From Piscinibacter sp. HJYY11 (GTDB taxonomy: Bacteria > Pseudomonadota > Gammaproteobacteria > Burkholderiales > Burkholderiaceae_C), in NCBI RefSeq assembly GCF_016735515.1, contig NZ_JAERQZ010000001.1, positions 4,204,746 to 4,268,745 on the forward strand: a DNA stretch of 64,000 bases, written 5' to 3'. This document shows, piece by piece, positions 32,628-40,593 of the stretch. Position numbers and translations under genes: made by a program. Positions within the stretch are counted from its first letter, which is position 1. Every line of letters begins with the position of its first letter. Under the pieces are notes generated by a model that was given only the letters and a program-made list of their open reading frames with translations, was not told the DNA's origin and made no database searches.

Positions 32628-34175
32628 TCAGCGCGCGTAGAGCGAGCTGCCGGGGTGAAAGGCAGGCACCTGCGCGATGGCGATGCGCTCGGCGCCGCGC
32701 GGGTCGTTCACGACCTGCGTGTCGGCCGAGAAGACCATCGTGGCCCGTGTCTCGAGCGAGTAGGTGGGCCAGGCTGGCAGCTCGTCGTGTTGCGGGTTGC
32801 CGCTGCGGGCGAACTGGGCCCAGGCCTTCATCACCTGGCGCTCCAGCTTCGGAAGCTCCGGCCCGTCACCGGTGAAGGCGCGGGCAAGCGCGACGTTGCC
32901 GAACACGAAGGGGATCTCGGCGGTGTGCGGTGACATGAACTTGCCACCCAACACGGAGCTCTCCCACGCGAACTCGTAGGCGAAGACGGGCGCCGTGCCC
33001 TGCTTCACCTTCTGCTCGGCGCCGGTGATGTTGTTGAGGCGGTAGAGGTAGTCGCTCGCGATGTAGGCCAGCAGTTCGCTGCCCGGTGCGCCGGGGTGGT
33101 GCTGCTCATAGACGGCGATCACCGCATCGGCCTGCGCGGGGTCGACGCGCAGGAAACGCCGGATGCGCTGGCGCGCTTCGTCGCCGTCGACGGTGAAGTT
33201 CGTCGGGTCGGCGGCGAGGAAGAAGGTCGCTTCGGTGCGGGTGTGGCCAATCATCAGCGGCACGCTCGCTGACACCTCGGGTGCGGTGGGGTGGAATGGG
33301 TGGCGCTTCAGCGTGCGGCCGTCGATCACCGGGCGGAAGCTGTCCTGCCCGCCGCTCGCACCGACCACCGATTGCATGGCATGCAACAAGGTCTGTGCCG
33401 GCACGGCCTGCAATGCGTCGAAGTCACCTTCAGCCAGCTCCAGCTTCTGGAAGAGCTTGCGCGTGGCGGCCTCGCACTCCTCGCGCGGCTGCACGCGAAA
33501 GCCCGAAGACGAGCTCTGCACGATGGCGCGGTGGAAGAGGCCTTTCGCTTCGTCCATCGCCATCAGGATGGCGACCTTCGCACCGCCGCCCGACTGGCCG
33601 AAGATCGTCACGCAGCCCGGGTCGCCGCCGAAGCGCGCGATGTTGTCGCGCACCCATTGCAGCGCGGCCACGAGGTCGAGCATGCCGGCGTTGCCGGCGT
33701 CGGCGAAACGCGGGTGCGTGTTCGCGAGCGGCGTCAGGTAGCCGAAGAGGTTGAGCCGGTGGTTGACGGTGACGACCACCACGTCTTCCCCTTGCGTGAG
33801 CGCCCCGCCGTCGTACACGTGCGAGCTGCCCGAGCCGAGGGCGAACGCGCCGCCGTGGAGGTAGACCATCACCGGGCGCCGGGCGGTGTCGGCAGCCGGC
33901 GTGAAGACATTGAGCACGAGGCACTCTTCGCCGAGCGCGGCCTCGCTCGAGAGCCATTCAAAGATGCGCGTGCGTGGCGTGACGAGCTGGGGGCAGCTCG
34001 GGCCGTAGGCCGTGGCATCGCGGATGCCCTGCCATGGGATGGCAGGCTGCGGTGGCAGGAAGCGGTTGGCGCCGGCGGTGGAAGCCGCGTACGGGATGCC
34101 CTTGAAGGCGATGCTCCGTGCGGCGCTGCGGCCGCGCACAGGGCCCAGGGACGTGGTGACGATCGGTTCGGTCAT
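32628..34175 (-). CDS. type B carboxylesterase
   Basis: The 515-residue protein has the family start VRGRSAARSIAFKGIPYA, EECLVLNVFTP, HGGAFALGSG (oxyanion hole) and the nucleophile elbow FGQSGGGAKV. The usual Glu before the Ser is Gln (GQSGGG for GESAGG). No signal peptide is present, so it acts in the cytoplasm. It is the first gene of the leftward operon, starting six bases from the AT-rich palindrome at 34181-34198. It probably opens the pathway by hydrolysing an ester whose acid is then CoA-activated. Confidence 0.92.
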   Translation of the reverse strand: MTEPIVTTSLGPVRGRSAARSIAFKGIPYAASTAGANRFLPPQPAIPWQGIRDATAYGPSCPQLVTPRTRIFEWLSSEAALGEECLVLNVFTPAADTARRPVMVYLHGGAFALGSGSSHVYDGGALTQGEDVVVVTVNHRLNLFGYLTPLANTHPRFADAGNAGMLDLVAALQWVRDNIARFGGDPGCVTIFGQSGGGAKVAILMAMDEAKGLFHRAIVQSSSSGFRVQPREECEAATRKLFQKLELAEGDFDALQAVPAQTLLHAMQSVVGASGGQDSFRPVIDGRTLKRHPFHPTAPEVSASVPLMIGHTRTEATFFLAADPTNFTVDGDEARQRIRRFLRVDPAQADAVIAVYEQHHPGAPGSELLAYIASDYLYRLNNITGAEQKVKQGTAPVFAYEFAWESSVLGGKFMSPHTAEIPFVFGNVALARAFTGDGPELPKLERQVMKAWAQFARSGNPQHDELPAWPTYSLETRATMVFSADTQVVNDPRGAERIAIAQVPAFHPGSSLYAR

Positions 34176-34180
34176 GGCCT

Positions 34181-34198
34181 TATCAGATATATCTGTTA
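34181..34198. promoter_or_regulatory. AT-rich 18-base operator palindrome before the esterase operon
   Basis: TATCAGATATATCTGTTA is a perfect 12-base palindrome (CAGATATATCTG) extended to 16 matches in 18. It lies six bases before the esterase ATG, directly downstream of a likely promoter, and is strikingly AT-rich for this genome. The form and place fit a repressor operator; the TetR encoded in the same operon is the best candidate. Confidence 0.72.
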
Positions 34199-34200
34199 AG

Positions 34201-34227
34201 GCTATAGATATGAATGGAGACCGTCAA
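34201..34227 (-). promoter_or_regulatory. possible promoter of the esterase operon
   Basis: On the minus strand TTGACG (34222-34227) is a good -35 box; TATAGC (34201-34206) lies 15 bases on, or TAGCCT at 17. The start of transcription would fall at or just before the palindrome at 34181-34198. The -10 is imperfect. Confidence 0.45.
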
Positions 34228-34236
34228 TCGGCACGA

Positions 34237-34283
34237 CCCTGGATCCCATGGGAACCAGGGTGACCGGGGCGTCTGCGCCCCGG
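34237..34283 (-). terminator. tandem hairpins after the lipoprotein gene
   Basis: Reading leftward after the lipoprotein stop at 34292, an eight-base stem (CCGGGGCG 34264-34271 with CGCCCCGG 34276-34283) is followed by a 24-base near-palindrome (arms CCCTGG and CCAGGG, inner TCCC/GGGA, 34237-34260). Neither has a T-run. Lying just ahead of the next operon's promoter, they probably insulate the two operons. Confidence 0.5.
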
Positions 34284-34291
34284 CCCCCGTC

Positions 34292-34879
34292 TTACTTCGT
34301 GGGCGTGGCCGCCGTGTTCGCCGTTGGCGCGCCGGCCGGGGGGGACGTGGGGAGGCCCGGTGCCGCCGCAGGCGGGCACACGGCCGTCTGTTGTCCGTTC
34401 ACCCACTGGAACGTGCAGCCGCGAGCCACTGCTTCGAAGTACTGCCTCGCGCGATCGGACTCCGACTTGGTCGGCACGTAGGCCGTCCACTCATCGGCTT
34501 CGTTCGTCTTGTAGCGCAAGGTGTTGGCTGCCGGGTCCATTTCGTAGAAGTTGAACGGGTCGCGGATGCCTGCGATGAAGATCGCTGGCGCGAAGAACAG
34601 CGCGCTCATCACGATCTTCCCGGGGTTCACCTTGAGCGGCAGGAGGCCGTACATCTTGTCGCCCTTGGGCGAGACGGCCATGAACTCGTATTGGCCGGTG
34701 GTCTTGGCGGCGAGGTCTTCGCTGCGAGGCAGTTCCTGCTTGTCGCTCGCACCGCGGATCGCGAGCGTGGTGCCGGGTGCGGCCGGCTTGAACTGCGCCG
34801 TGACGCAGCCTTGCAGCACGGCAGCGCCGATGATGAGCGTGGCGATCTTCAGCACGCGGGACATGAATTCGTAGGACAT
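34292..34879 (-). CDS. predicted outer-membrane lipoprotein of unknown function
   Basis: The 195-residue protein has a lipoprotein signal peptide with lipobox LQGC (Cys about residue 25). It has a mature domain containing one more hydrophobic stretch (MSALFFAPAIFIAG) and a Pro/Ala/Thr-rich tail. GGAGGG seven bases before the ATG supports the start at MSYEF; MSRVLKIA five codons later is possible. No family is recognised. It is separated from the FMN-binding protein gene by 160 bases, so it may be transcribed alone. Confidence 0.75.
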   Translation of the reverse strand: MSYEFMSRVLKIATLIIGAAVLQGCVTAQFKPAAPGTTLAIRGASDKQELPRSEDLAAKTTGQYEFMAVSPKGDKMYGLLPLKVNPGKIVMSALFFAPAIFIAGIRDPFNFYEMDPAANTLRYKTNEADEWTAYVPTKSESDRARQYFEAVARGCTFQWVNGQQTAVCPPAAAPGLPTSPPAGAPTANTAATPTK

Positions 34880-35039
34880 GGGTCAACCCTCCATTGACGT
34901 GTTGGATGGAGCTTGCAGCTCCGCTTTTGTTGGGGCGTGGCGATGCGGCTGCCGCACCTGCATGGGTGCGCGCGCATCGATGACGCGTGTGCTGCCCGCG
35001 CCGCGGCGGGCTTCTCCCCTCCTTCCCTTCTCGTCGAGC

Positions 35040-35654
35040 CTACAGATTCGCTCTGTAGCGCTCGATCATCTGTTCTTGTGTCTCGACCGGCCCTTCCATG
35101 CCGCTCTGGTCGCGGATCATCTCGCCGAGCGAGGGCAGGGTGGCGCGCGGGATCTGCGCGCTCGCTTCCCACAACTTCGAGCGCATGAAGGCCTTGGGGC
35201 AGTGCAGGTAGACCTCGTCGGTGCTGACCACGATCGCGAGCTTGGGCGGGCGCTTGTCGTCGGGCAGGGCCGCCAGGTGCGCCGGGTCGCGCGAGAGGTG
35301 GGCGGCGCCGTTGATGCGCAGCGTCTCGTCGACGCCGGGGATCATGAAGATCAGGCCGATCTTGCCGGTCTCGACGATGTTGCGCATGGAGTCGAGGCGG
35401 TTGTTGCCGGGCGAATCGGGGATCAGCAGGGTGCGGTCGTCCCACGGCTTGATGAAACCGGGCGCACCGCCGCGCGGCGACGCATCGGGCATGCCTTGCG
35501 CGCTGCTGGTGGCGACGACGACGAAGGGCGCGAGCTCGATGAAGCGGCGGGTGTGTTTCTCGAGCGACGTGAGCTGCTTGCGCATCGCCCGCTCGCTGGG
35601 CTCGCCATAGAGGCTGAGCAGCTCGTCGATCGAGCCGATGCGCTGGCCGCTCAC
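35040..35654 (-). CDS. pyridoxamine 5'-phosphate oxidase-family FMN-binding protein
   Basis: The 204-residue protein has the split-barrel pattern FVVVATSSAQGMPDASPRGG and LLIPDSPGNNRLDSMRNI, and KIGLIFMIPGVDETLRINGAA, which fit the PNPOx-like flavin-binding family (MSMEG_1061-like subgroup). Such proteins bind FMN or F420 and carry out varied reductions; a true vitamin B6 role is unlikely here. The start overlaps the stop of the acyl-CoA ligase gene by four bases, so it is coupled to the ligase and may reduce the same substrate. Confidence 0.85.
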   Translation of the reverse strand: MSGQRIGSIDELLSLYGEPSERAMRKQLTSLEKHTRRFIELAPFVVVATSSAQGMPDASPRGGAPGFIKPWDDRTLLIPDSPGNNRLDSMRNIVETGKIGLIFMIPGVDETLRINGAAHLSRDPAHLAALPDDKRPPKLAIVVSTDEVYLHCPKAFMRSKLWEASAQIPRATLPSLGEMIRDQSGMEGPVETQEQMIERYRANL

Positions 35655-37207
35655 GCGTGGCCCTTGACGTGCTGGTCGCGCAGCTCGCGCTTCAACACCT
35701 TGCCGATCGCGCTGCGCGGCAGTTCGTCGATGTAGTGCACCGCGGACACACGCTGGGTCTTGCCCACTTGGTGGGCGAACCAGTCCTGCAGCGCCTCTGC
35801 CGTGATGGGCTCGCCGGGCTTCTTGACGACATACGCGACGGGCGTCTCGCCCCAGGCTTCGGACGGCACGCCCACCACTGCGACGTCGGCCACCGCGGCG
35901 TGCTGGCGCATCACCGCTTCGAGGTCGCTCGGGTAGATGTTGAAGCCGCCGCTGATGATCATGTCCTTCTTGCGGTCCATCAGCGTGAGGAAGCCGTCTT
36001 CGTCGAAGCGGCCCACATCGCCGGTGCGGATGAAGCGTTCACCCTCGGGGCTGTACCACTCGGCGTCGCGTGTCTTGCCGGGCTGCTGGTGGTAGCCGCT
36101 CATCATCGAGACGCTCCTGCCCACCACTTCCCCCATCTCGCCTTGCGGCACCACCTTGCCGTGCTCGTCGATCAGGCGGATGTCGTGGCCCTCGGCGGGC
36201 TTGCCCACGGTGTGCAGCTTGTTCGGATAGGTGTGCGCTTCCAGGATGCAGGTGCCGCCGCCTTCGGTCATGCCGTAGAACTCGACCAGGCCACCTGGCC
36301 AGCGCTTGAGGATGTCGGCCTTGAGCGTGGCGCCGAAGGGCGCGCTGGTGCAGAACTTGAACTTGAAGCTCGACAGGTCGAAGGAGTCGAACTCCGGCAC
36401 GGCCATGATGCGCGAGTACTGCACCGGCACGAGCATGGTGTGGGTCACGCGGTGCTTCTGTGCCAGTTCGAGGTAGCCCTTGGCATCGAACTTCGGCATC
36501 AGCACCACGGTGCCGCCCCAGGCGATGGTGGGGAAGAAGACGACGAGCGTGGTGTTGGAATACAGCGGCGTGGCGAGGATGGTGGTGCCGCCCGGGCCGT
36601 ATTGGTAGGCATCGCCGCCGCGGCGCACGTGCGCCCAGCGCATCTTGTGCGGCTGGACGATGCCCTTGGGCGTGCCGGTGGTGCCGGAGGAATAGATGAT
36701 GTTGAAGGCCCAGTCGGGGTCGGGCTTCACTTCCTTGAACGTCGTGCCGAAGGGCGCGACCCAGTCGACGAGCTGCTCGCCGACCGCCGAGCCGTCGAGT
36801 GACACGCGACGGATGCCGAGCGCTTCGGCCCCGTTCACCGCCTCGGCGGTGGCTTCTTCGGTGAAGAGGATCTTCGCCTCGGCATCGGTCAGCATGCCCT
36901 TCAACTGCTCGGGGGTCGACCCCGGGGCGAGCGGGGCCACCACCACGCCGGCGCGCAGCGCACCGAGGAAGATCGCCGCGTAATGCACCGACGAATACGC
37001 ACAGATCGCGATCGCCTGCTGCGGCTTCACGCCGTCGCGTTTCAGCGCGGCGGCCACGCGGTCCATCATCGCGTCGAGCTGGGCGTAGGTGACGCTCGCG
37101 GTCTTGTCGACCACGGCAAGGTGTTGCGGGTCGCGCTTGGCGTGCGCGCGCACCTGGTCGGCGATGACGCCGAAGTCTTTTTCGAAGGGGGCAGCGATCG
37201 GGTCCAT
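35651..37207 (-). CDS. AMP-forming acyl-CoA ligase (class I adenylate-forming family)
   Basis: The 518-residue protein starts at 37207 (MDPIAAPFEKDFGV). It has the P-loop-like core motif YSSGTTGTPKG, the FYGMTEGGG segment, GDVGRFDEDGFL, and the hinge/A8 region DRKKDMIISGGFNIYPSD. The C-terminal catalytic Lys lies in SAIGKVLKRELR. It activates a carboxylic acid with ATP and CoA. It follows the cyclase-family gene after 29 bases and is coupled to the PNPOx-like gene. The acid is unknown; the class II aldolase and cyclase neighbours hint at an oxygenated one. Confidence 0.92.
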   Translation of the reverse strand: MDPIAAPFEKDFGVIADQVRAHAKRDPQHLAVVDKTASVTYAQLDAMMDRVAAALKRDGVKPQQAIAICAYSSVHYAAIFLGALRAGVVVAPLAPGSTPEQLKGMLTDAEAKILFTEEATAEAVNGAEALGIRRVSLDGSAVGEQLVDWVAPFGTTFKEVKPDPDWAFNIIYSSGTTGTPKGIVQPHKMRWAHVRRGGDAYQYGPGGTTILATPLYSNTTLVVFFPTIAWGGTVVLMPKFDAKGYLELAQKHRVTHTMLVPVQYSRIMAVPEFDSFDLSSFKFKFCTSAPFGATLKADILKRWPGGLVEFYGMTEGGGTCILEAHTYPNKLHTVGKPAEGHDIRLIDEHGKVVPQGEMGEVVGRSVSMMSGYHQQPGKTRDAEWYSPEGERFIRTGDVGRFDEDGFLTLMDRKKDMIISGGFNIYPSDLEAVMRQHAAVADVAVVGVPSEAWGETPVAYVVKKPGEPITAEALQDWFAHQVGKTQRVSAVHYIDELPRSAIGKVLKRELRDQHVKGHA

Positions 37208-37236
37208 GTGGGAACGAGAGCGAGAGGATAGAAAGG

Positions 37237-38280
37237 TCAGACAGTGGCGACTGCGGTCACCGGCGAGCCGACGGCACCCGGCAGCCGCAGCGGCGGTGCC
37301 GTGAGCAGGAAACGCGATCGATTGTGGGCGCGCAGCCAGCTGGCGAGTTCTGTCAGGTACCACAGTTCGCCCAAGGGCACGCCCAGCTTGAAGAGGCAGT
37401 GCTCGTGCAGCGGCAGCGCGGCGCGCTCGGCGTCGCCTTCGGTATCGCGCGCGGGGTAGGCCTCGACGGCGTAGTTGTCGGCGATGAGCGCGGCCACGCC
37501 GCTGTCGGTCACCCATTGCAGGAGCTTCTCGTCGCGGCCATCGAGCGTGGCGCAGGCGTTGTTGAGCACCTTCATGTCGGGCTCCTTGTTCATCGAGAGG
37601 ATGAGGTCGGCGAAGCCCGTGTAGAAGAGCAGCATGTCGCCTGGCTCGACCTGCACCTTGTCGGCGTCGAGGATGCGCATCAGGTGCTCGTAGCCCACCC
37701 GCTCGCGGGTGTTGCCGATGTGCGCATGCAGGTTCACGAGCACGCCGCGGCCCTGGATCGCTTTCACTGCGAAGTTCTCGACGCCGAGCTTCAGCGCATA
37801 GGAGTTGCCTTCGCCGCAGCCGCAGGCCGCGAGCTTCAGGTCGCCCGGGCCGAGCACGTCTTCATGCGCACGGAAGCCGTTGTAGTAGACCTTCTCCGGC
37901 TCGCCATCCCCATCGGCATCGAACCACGAGCCGACGTGGGCGAAGGTGTCCCACTGCGTGGAGTACTGCAGCGTGATGTTGACCTGGTCATCGCAGACGA
38001 TGTCGGTGTTGCGCTTGTCGAAGCGCTTCAGCGGCATGTTCATGAACGGGTCGCCGCTCAGGTCGGTGGGGCGCAGGTCGGGCGGCTTGCGGCGCGGGTT
38101 GAGCTTGGCGCCACCGGGGTAGTCGAGCGGGAGCGAAAGGCAGAAAGAGCGACCTTCCTTCACCTCGGCGATGCCTTGCTTCACCTTCTCGGGCGTCAGC
38201 AGGTTCAGGCGGCCCAACTGGTCGTCGGGCCCGAAGTCGCCCCAGGTCGATCCTTCGGGGCGGCGTTTCCAGCGGGTCAT
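37237..38280 (-). CDS. cyclase-family metal-dependent hydrolase
   Basis: The 347-residue protein starts at the ATG giving MTRWKRRPEGSTWGDFG. It belongs to the kynurenine formamidase/cyclase family, but the usual HxGTHxD metal motif is replaced by QWDTFAHVG, a variant seen in longer members of this family. Members hydrolyse amides, lactones or cyclic ketones. It lies between the serine hydrolase and the acyl-CoA ligase genes in the leftward operon and could open a ring or lactone before CoA activation. Confidence 0.85.
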   Translation of the reverse strand: MTRWKRRPEGSTWGDFGPDDQLGRLNLLTPEKVKQGIAEVKEGRSFCLSLPLDYPGGAKLNPRRKPPDLRPTDLSGDPFMNMPLKRFDKRNTDIVCDDQVNITLQYSTQWDTFAHVGSWFDADGDGEPEKVYYNGFRAHEDVLGPGDLKLAACGCGEGNSYALKLGVENFAVKAIQGRGVLVNLHAHIGNTRERVGYEHLMRILDADKVQVEPGDMLLFYTGFADLILSMNKEPDMKVLNNACATLDGRDEKLLQWVTDSGVAALIADNYAVEAYPARDTEGDAERAALPLHEHCLFKLGVPLGELWYLTELASWLRAHNRSRFLLTAPPLRLPGAVGSPVTAVATV

Positions 38281-38314
38281 GGTGTCTCCGTTGCGGTCAT
38301 GCCGAGGCGCGTCG

Positions 38315-39610
38315 TCAGAACGCCCCATACACCATGTTGCGGAACACCGCGCGGTAGTACTCGCGCTGCCCCGGTGCCTGCATCATCCAGATCGCGATGA
38401 GCTTTTCCTTCGGGTCGATCCAGAAGGCGGTGCCGCCGAAGCCGCCCCAGTTGGATTCGCCCACGCTGCTGGCGCTGGCCGATTCGCCGGGCGCCATGCG
38501 CACCGCGAAGCCGAGGCCGAAGCCGTAGCCCGGACCGGGCAGGTAGCCGGTGGTGGCGCCGGGCACGCGGCTCGCGCGCAGCATGTCGTCGCTCAGGTGG
38601 TTGCTCATCATCGAGGCCACCGTCTTGGGCGAGAGGATGCGCACGCCATCGAGCTCGCCGCCGTTGAGCATCATCCGAGCGAAGCGCAGGTAGTCGGCTG
38701 CGGTCGACACCATGCCGCCGCCGCCCGATTCATAGACCGGGGGCTTGGTGATGTCGATCAGCTCCACGGGCTGCTTGCTGTCGGGATCGACCTTGTAGGG
38801 CTCGGCGATGCGGCCGTGCTTGTCGGCCGGCACCGAGAAGCCGCTGTCCTTCATGCCCAGCGGCCCGAGGATGCGCTGCTGCAGATAGGCGCCGAGCGTC
38901 TGGCCCGACACCCGCTCGATGAGTGCGCCCAGCACATCGGTCGAGCGGCTGTACTCCCAGGTGGTGCCGGGCACGTAGGCCAGCGGCATCGTGGCGATGC
39001 GCTTGGAGAAGTCGGTGTTGCTGAGGTTGGTGCCTTCGACGCCGGCCTTCAGGTACTCGCTCTTCACCAGCGACTTGCCGAACACGCCATAGGTCAGGCC
39101 CGAGGTGTGGCGCAGCAGGTCCTGCACGGTGGGCTGGCGCGGCGACGGCACGAGCTCGAGCACCGGGTTGCCGGCGGCGTCTTTCTTCTCGACGGCGAGC
39201 TTCAGGTCCTTGAACTCGGGCAGGTAGCGCGAGATGGGCGCCTGCAGGATGACCTTGCCGTCTTCCACCAGCATCATCGTGCCGACCGAGACGATGGGCT
39301 TGGTCATCGAGTAGATGCGGAAGATCGTGTCGGGCGTCATCGGCGAGGGCGCTTGCGGGTTGCGCACGCCGATGGCCTTCTCATGCACGACCTTGCCATC
39401 GCGGTAGAGCAGGATCACCGCGCCCGGCAGACGGCCGGCGGCGGCGTCGCGGGTCACGAGGTCGTCGAGCTTCTGCAACGCGGCGGCGTTCATGGTGCCG
39501 GGGGTCTTGCCCGCCTCGCCACCACTTGTGGCGCAGCCGGCGAGCAGCACGGCGCTCGCCGCGAGGGTGGCCAGGAGCGTGCGTCGCAAGGTTGAGGGGT
39601 ATTGGGTCAT
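38315..39610 (-). CDS. exported lipoprotein serine hydrolase (beta-lactamase/EstB family)
   Basis: The 431-residue protein has a lipobox (LLAGC, Cys about residue 25) and the class C beta-lactamase-like SMTK (SxxK nucleophile). YSRS lies at the second-motif position and HTSG is also present. This family contains esterases, D-aminopeptidases and beta-lactamases; an esterase is most likely in a catabolic operon. As a lipoprotein it faces the periplasm and could release an acid there. AGGAGA precedes the ATG at 39610. Confidence 0.88.
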   Translation of the reverse strand: MTQYPSTLRRTLLATLAASAVLLAGCATSGGEAGKTPGTMNAAALQKLDDLVTRDAAAGRLPGAVILLYRDGKVVHEKAIGVRNPQAPSPMTPDTIFRIYSMTKPIVSVGTMMLVEDGKVILQAPISRYLPEFKDLKLAVEKKDAAGNPVLELVPSPRQPTVQDLLRHTSGLTYGVFGKSLVKSEYLKAGVEGTNLSNTDFSKRIATMPLAYVPGTTWEYSRSTDVLGALIERVSGQTLGAYLQQRILGPLGMKDSGFSVPADKHGRIAEPYKVDPDSKQPVELIDITKPPVYESGGGGMVSTAADYLRFARMMLNGGELDGVRILSPKTVASMMSNHLSDDMLRASRVPGATTGYLPGPGYGFGLGFAVRMAPGESASASSVGESNWGGFGGTAFWIDPKEKLIAIWMMQAPGQREYYRAVFRNMVYGAF

Positions 39611-39651
39611 GGGCTTGTCTCCTGTTTTGTTTTTGCGGAAGGGGAAGAGCG

Positions 39652-40578
39652 TCAGTAGCCGCGTTGTCGGTCTACTGCGAAGGGTTGCGGCAGCCCGTCG
39701 CGCGCGCGTCGAAGCGCATCGACGCACTGCTGGGCCACGGTGTCGAAGGAGGCCTGCGCGGCGATGTGCGGCGTGGCCACCACCTGCGGGTGCGACCAGA
39801 CCCAGTTGTCGGGCGGCGGTGGCTCGCGTTCGAAGACATCGAGCGCCGCGCCGGCGAGGTAGCCGCCATCGAGCAGCGCACGCAGGTCGGGCTCGACCAC
39901 CTGCTCGCCGCGGCCGATGTTGATGAAGTAGGCGCCGCGCGGCAGCTGCGCCAGCGTGTGGTGGTTGAGCAGGCCGCGCGTCTCGTCGGTGAGCGGCAGC
40001 GCGCAGACGAGGATGTCGGCCTGCGAGAGGAACTCGGGCAGCTCGTCCAGGCCGGCGAAGGTGGCGACCCCCGGCACCTGGCGCGGCGTGCGGCTCCAGC
40101 CGCCGACCGGGTAGCCGAGCGGGAGGAAGGCGCGTGCGATGGCCTGGCCGACGGCGCCCAGGCCCATCACCCCGACACGGCAGCGCACCGCGGTGCGCAC
40201 CGGGTGGCGCTTCCACTCGGCGCGCATCTGCTGCTCGGCGTAGAGGCCCAGGTCACGCGTGAACTGCAGCGTGGTCGCGACCACGTACTGCGCGATCTCG
40301 ATGCCCTGCATCGGGTCGACCACGCGCGTGACGGGCACGTGCTCGGGCAGGTCGTCGACCAGCAGCTTCTCGGCGCCGGCGCCGGTGGAGCAGAGCACGC
40401 GCAGGTTGGGGTACTGCGGCAGGATGCCGGCGCGCATGCGCCAGGCGAGGATGCATTCCACCGCTTCGGGCGGTGGGGTGTCTTGTTCGGTCCAGACCGG
40501 GATGCCCCCGGAGGCTTGTCGCAGAGCGGCGGCGAACGGTGCCGACGGAAGAGGGTTCGACAGCACCAGGATGGCCAT
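39652..40578 (-). CDS. D-2-hydroxyacid dehydrogenase (glyoxylate/hydroxypyruvate reductase A-like)
   Basis: The 308-residue protein has the Rossmann motif VGVMGLGAVGQAIA and the NIGRGEQVVEPDL loop with its catalytic Arg region. Its C-terminal GAALDVFEREPPPPDNWVW ends in the PHIAAQ His. Order and length fit the GhrA group, which interconverts 2-oxoacids and D-2-hydroxyacids with NAD(P)H. It lies 15 bases after the class II aldolase gene; an aldolase plus this dehydrogenase suggests handling of a small oxoacid fragment. Confidence 0.9.
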   Translation of the reverse strand: MAILVLSNPLPSAPFAAALRQASGGIPVWTEQDTPPPEAVECILAWRMRAGILPQYPNLRVLCSTGAGAEKLLVDDLPEHVPVTRVVDPMQGIEIAQYVVATTLQFTRDLGLYAEQQMRAEWKRHPVRTAVRCRVGVMGLGAVGQAIARAFLPLGYPVGGWSRTPRQVPGVATFAGLDELPEFLSQADILVCALPLTDETRGLLNHHTLAQLPRGAYFINIGRGEQVVEPDLRALLDGGYLAGAALDVFEREPPPPDNWVWSHPQVVATPHIAAQASFDTVAQQCVDALRRARDGLPQPFAVDRQRGY

Positions 40579-40593
40579 GGACTCTTTCTGCGT

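Noticed and set aside
35040..35654. Vitamin B6 biosynthesis enzyme (PdxH).
   Set aside because: Only the FMN-binding split-barrel family is supported; the length and motifs follow the MSMEG_1061-like group and no B6 genes are nearby.
38315..39610. Beta-lactamase for antibiotic resistance.
   Set aside because: SxxK is present but the second motif is YSRS rather than YxN, and it is a lipoprotein in a catabolic operon; an EstB-type esterase is more likely.
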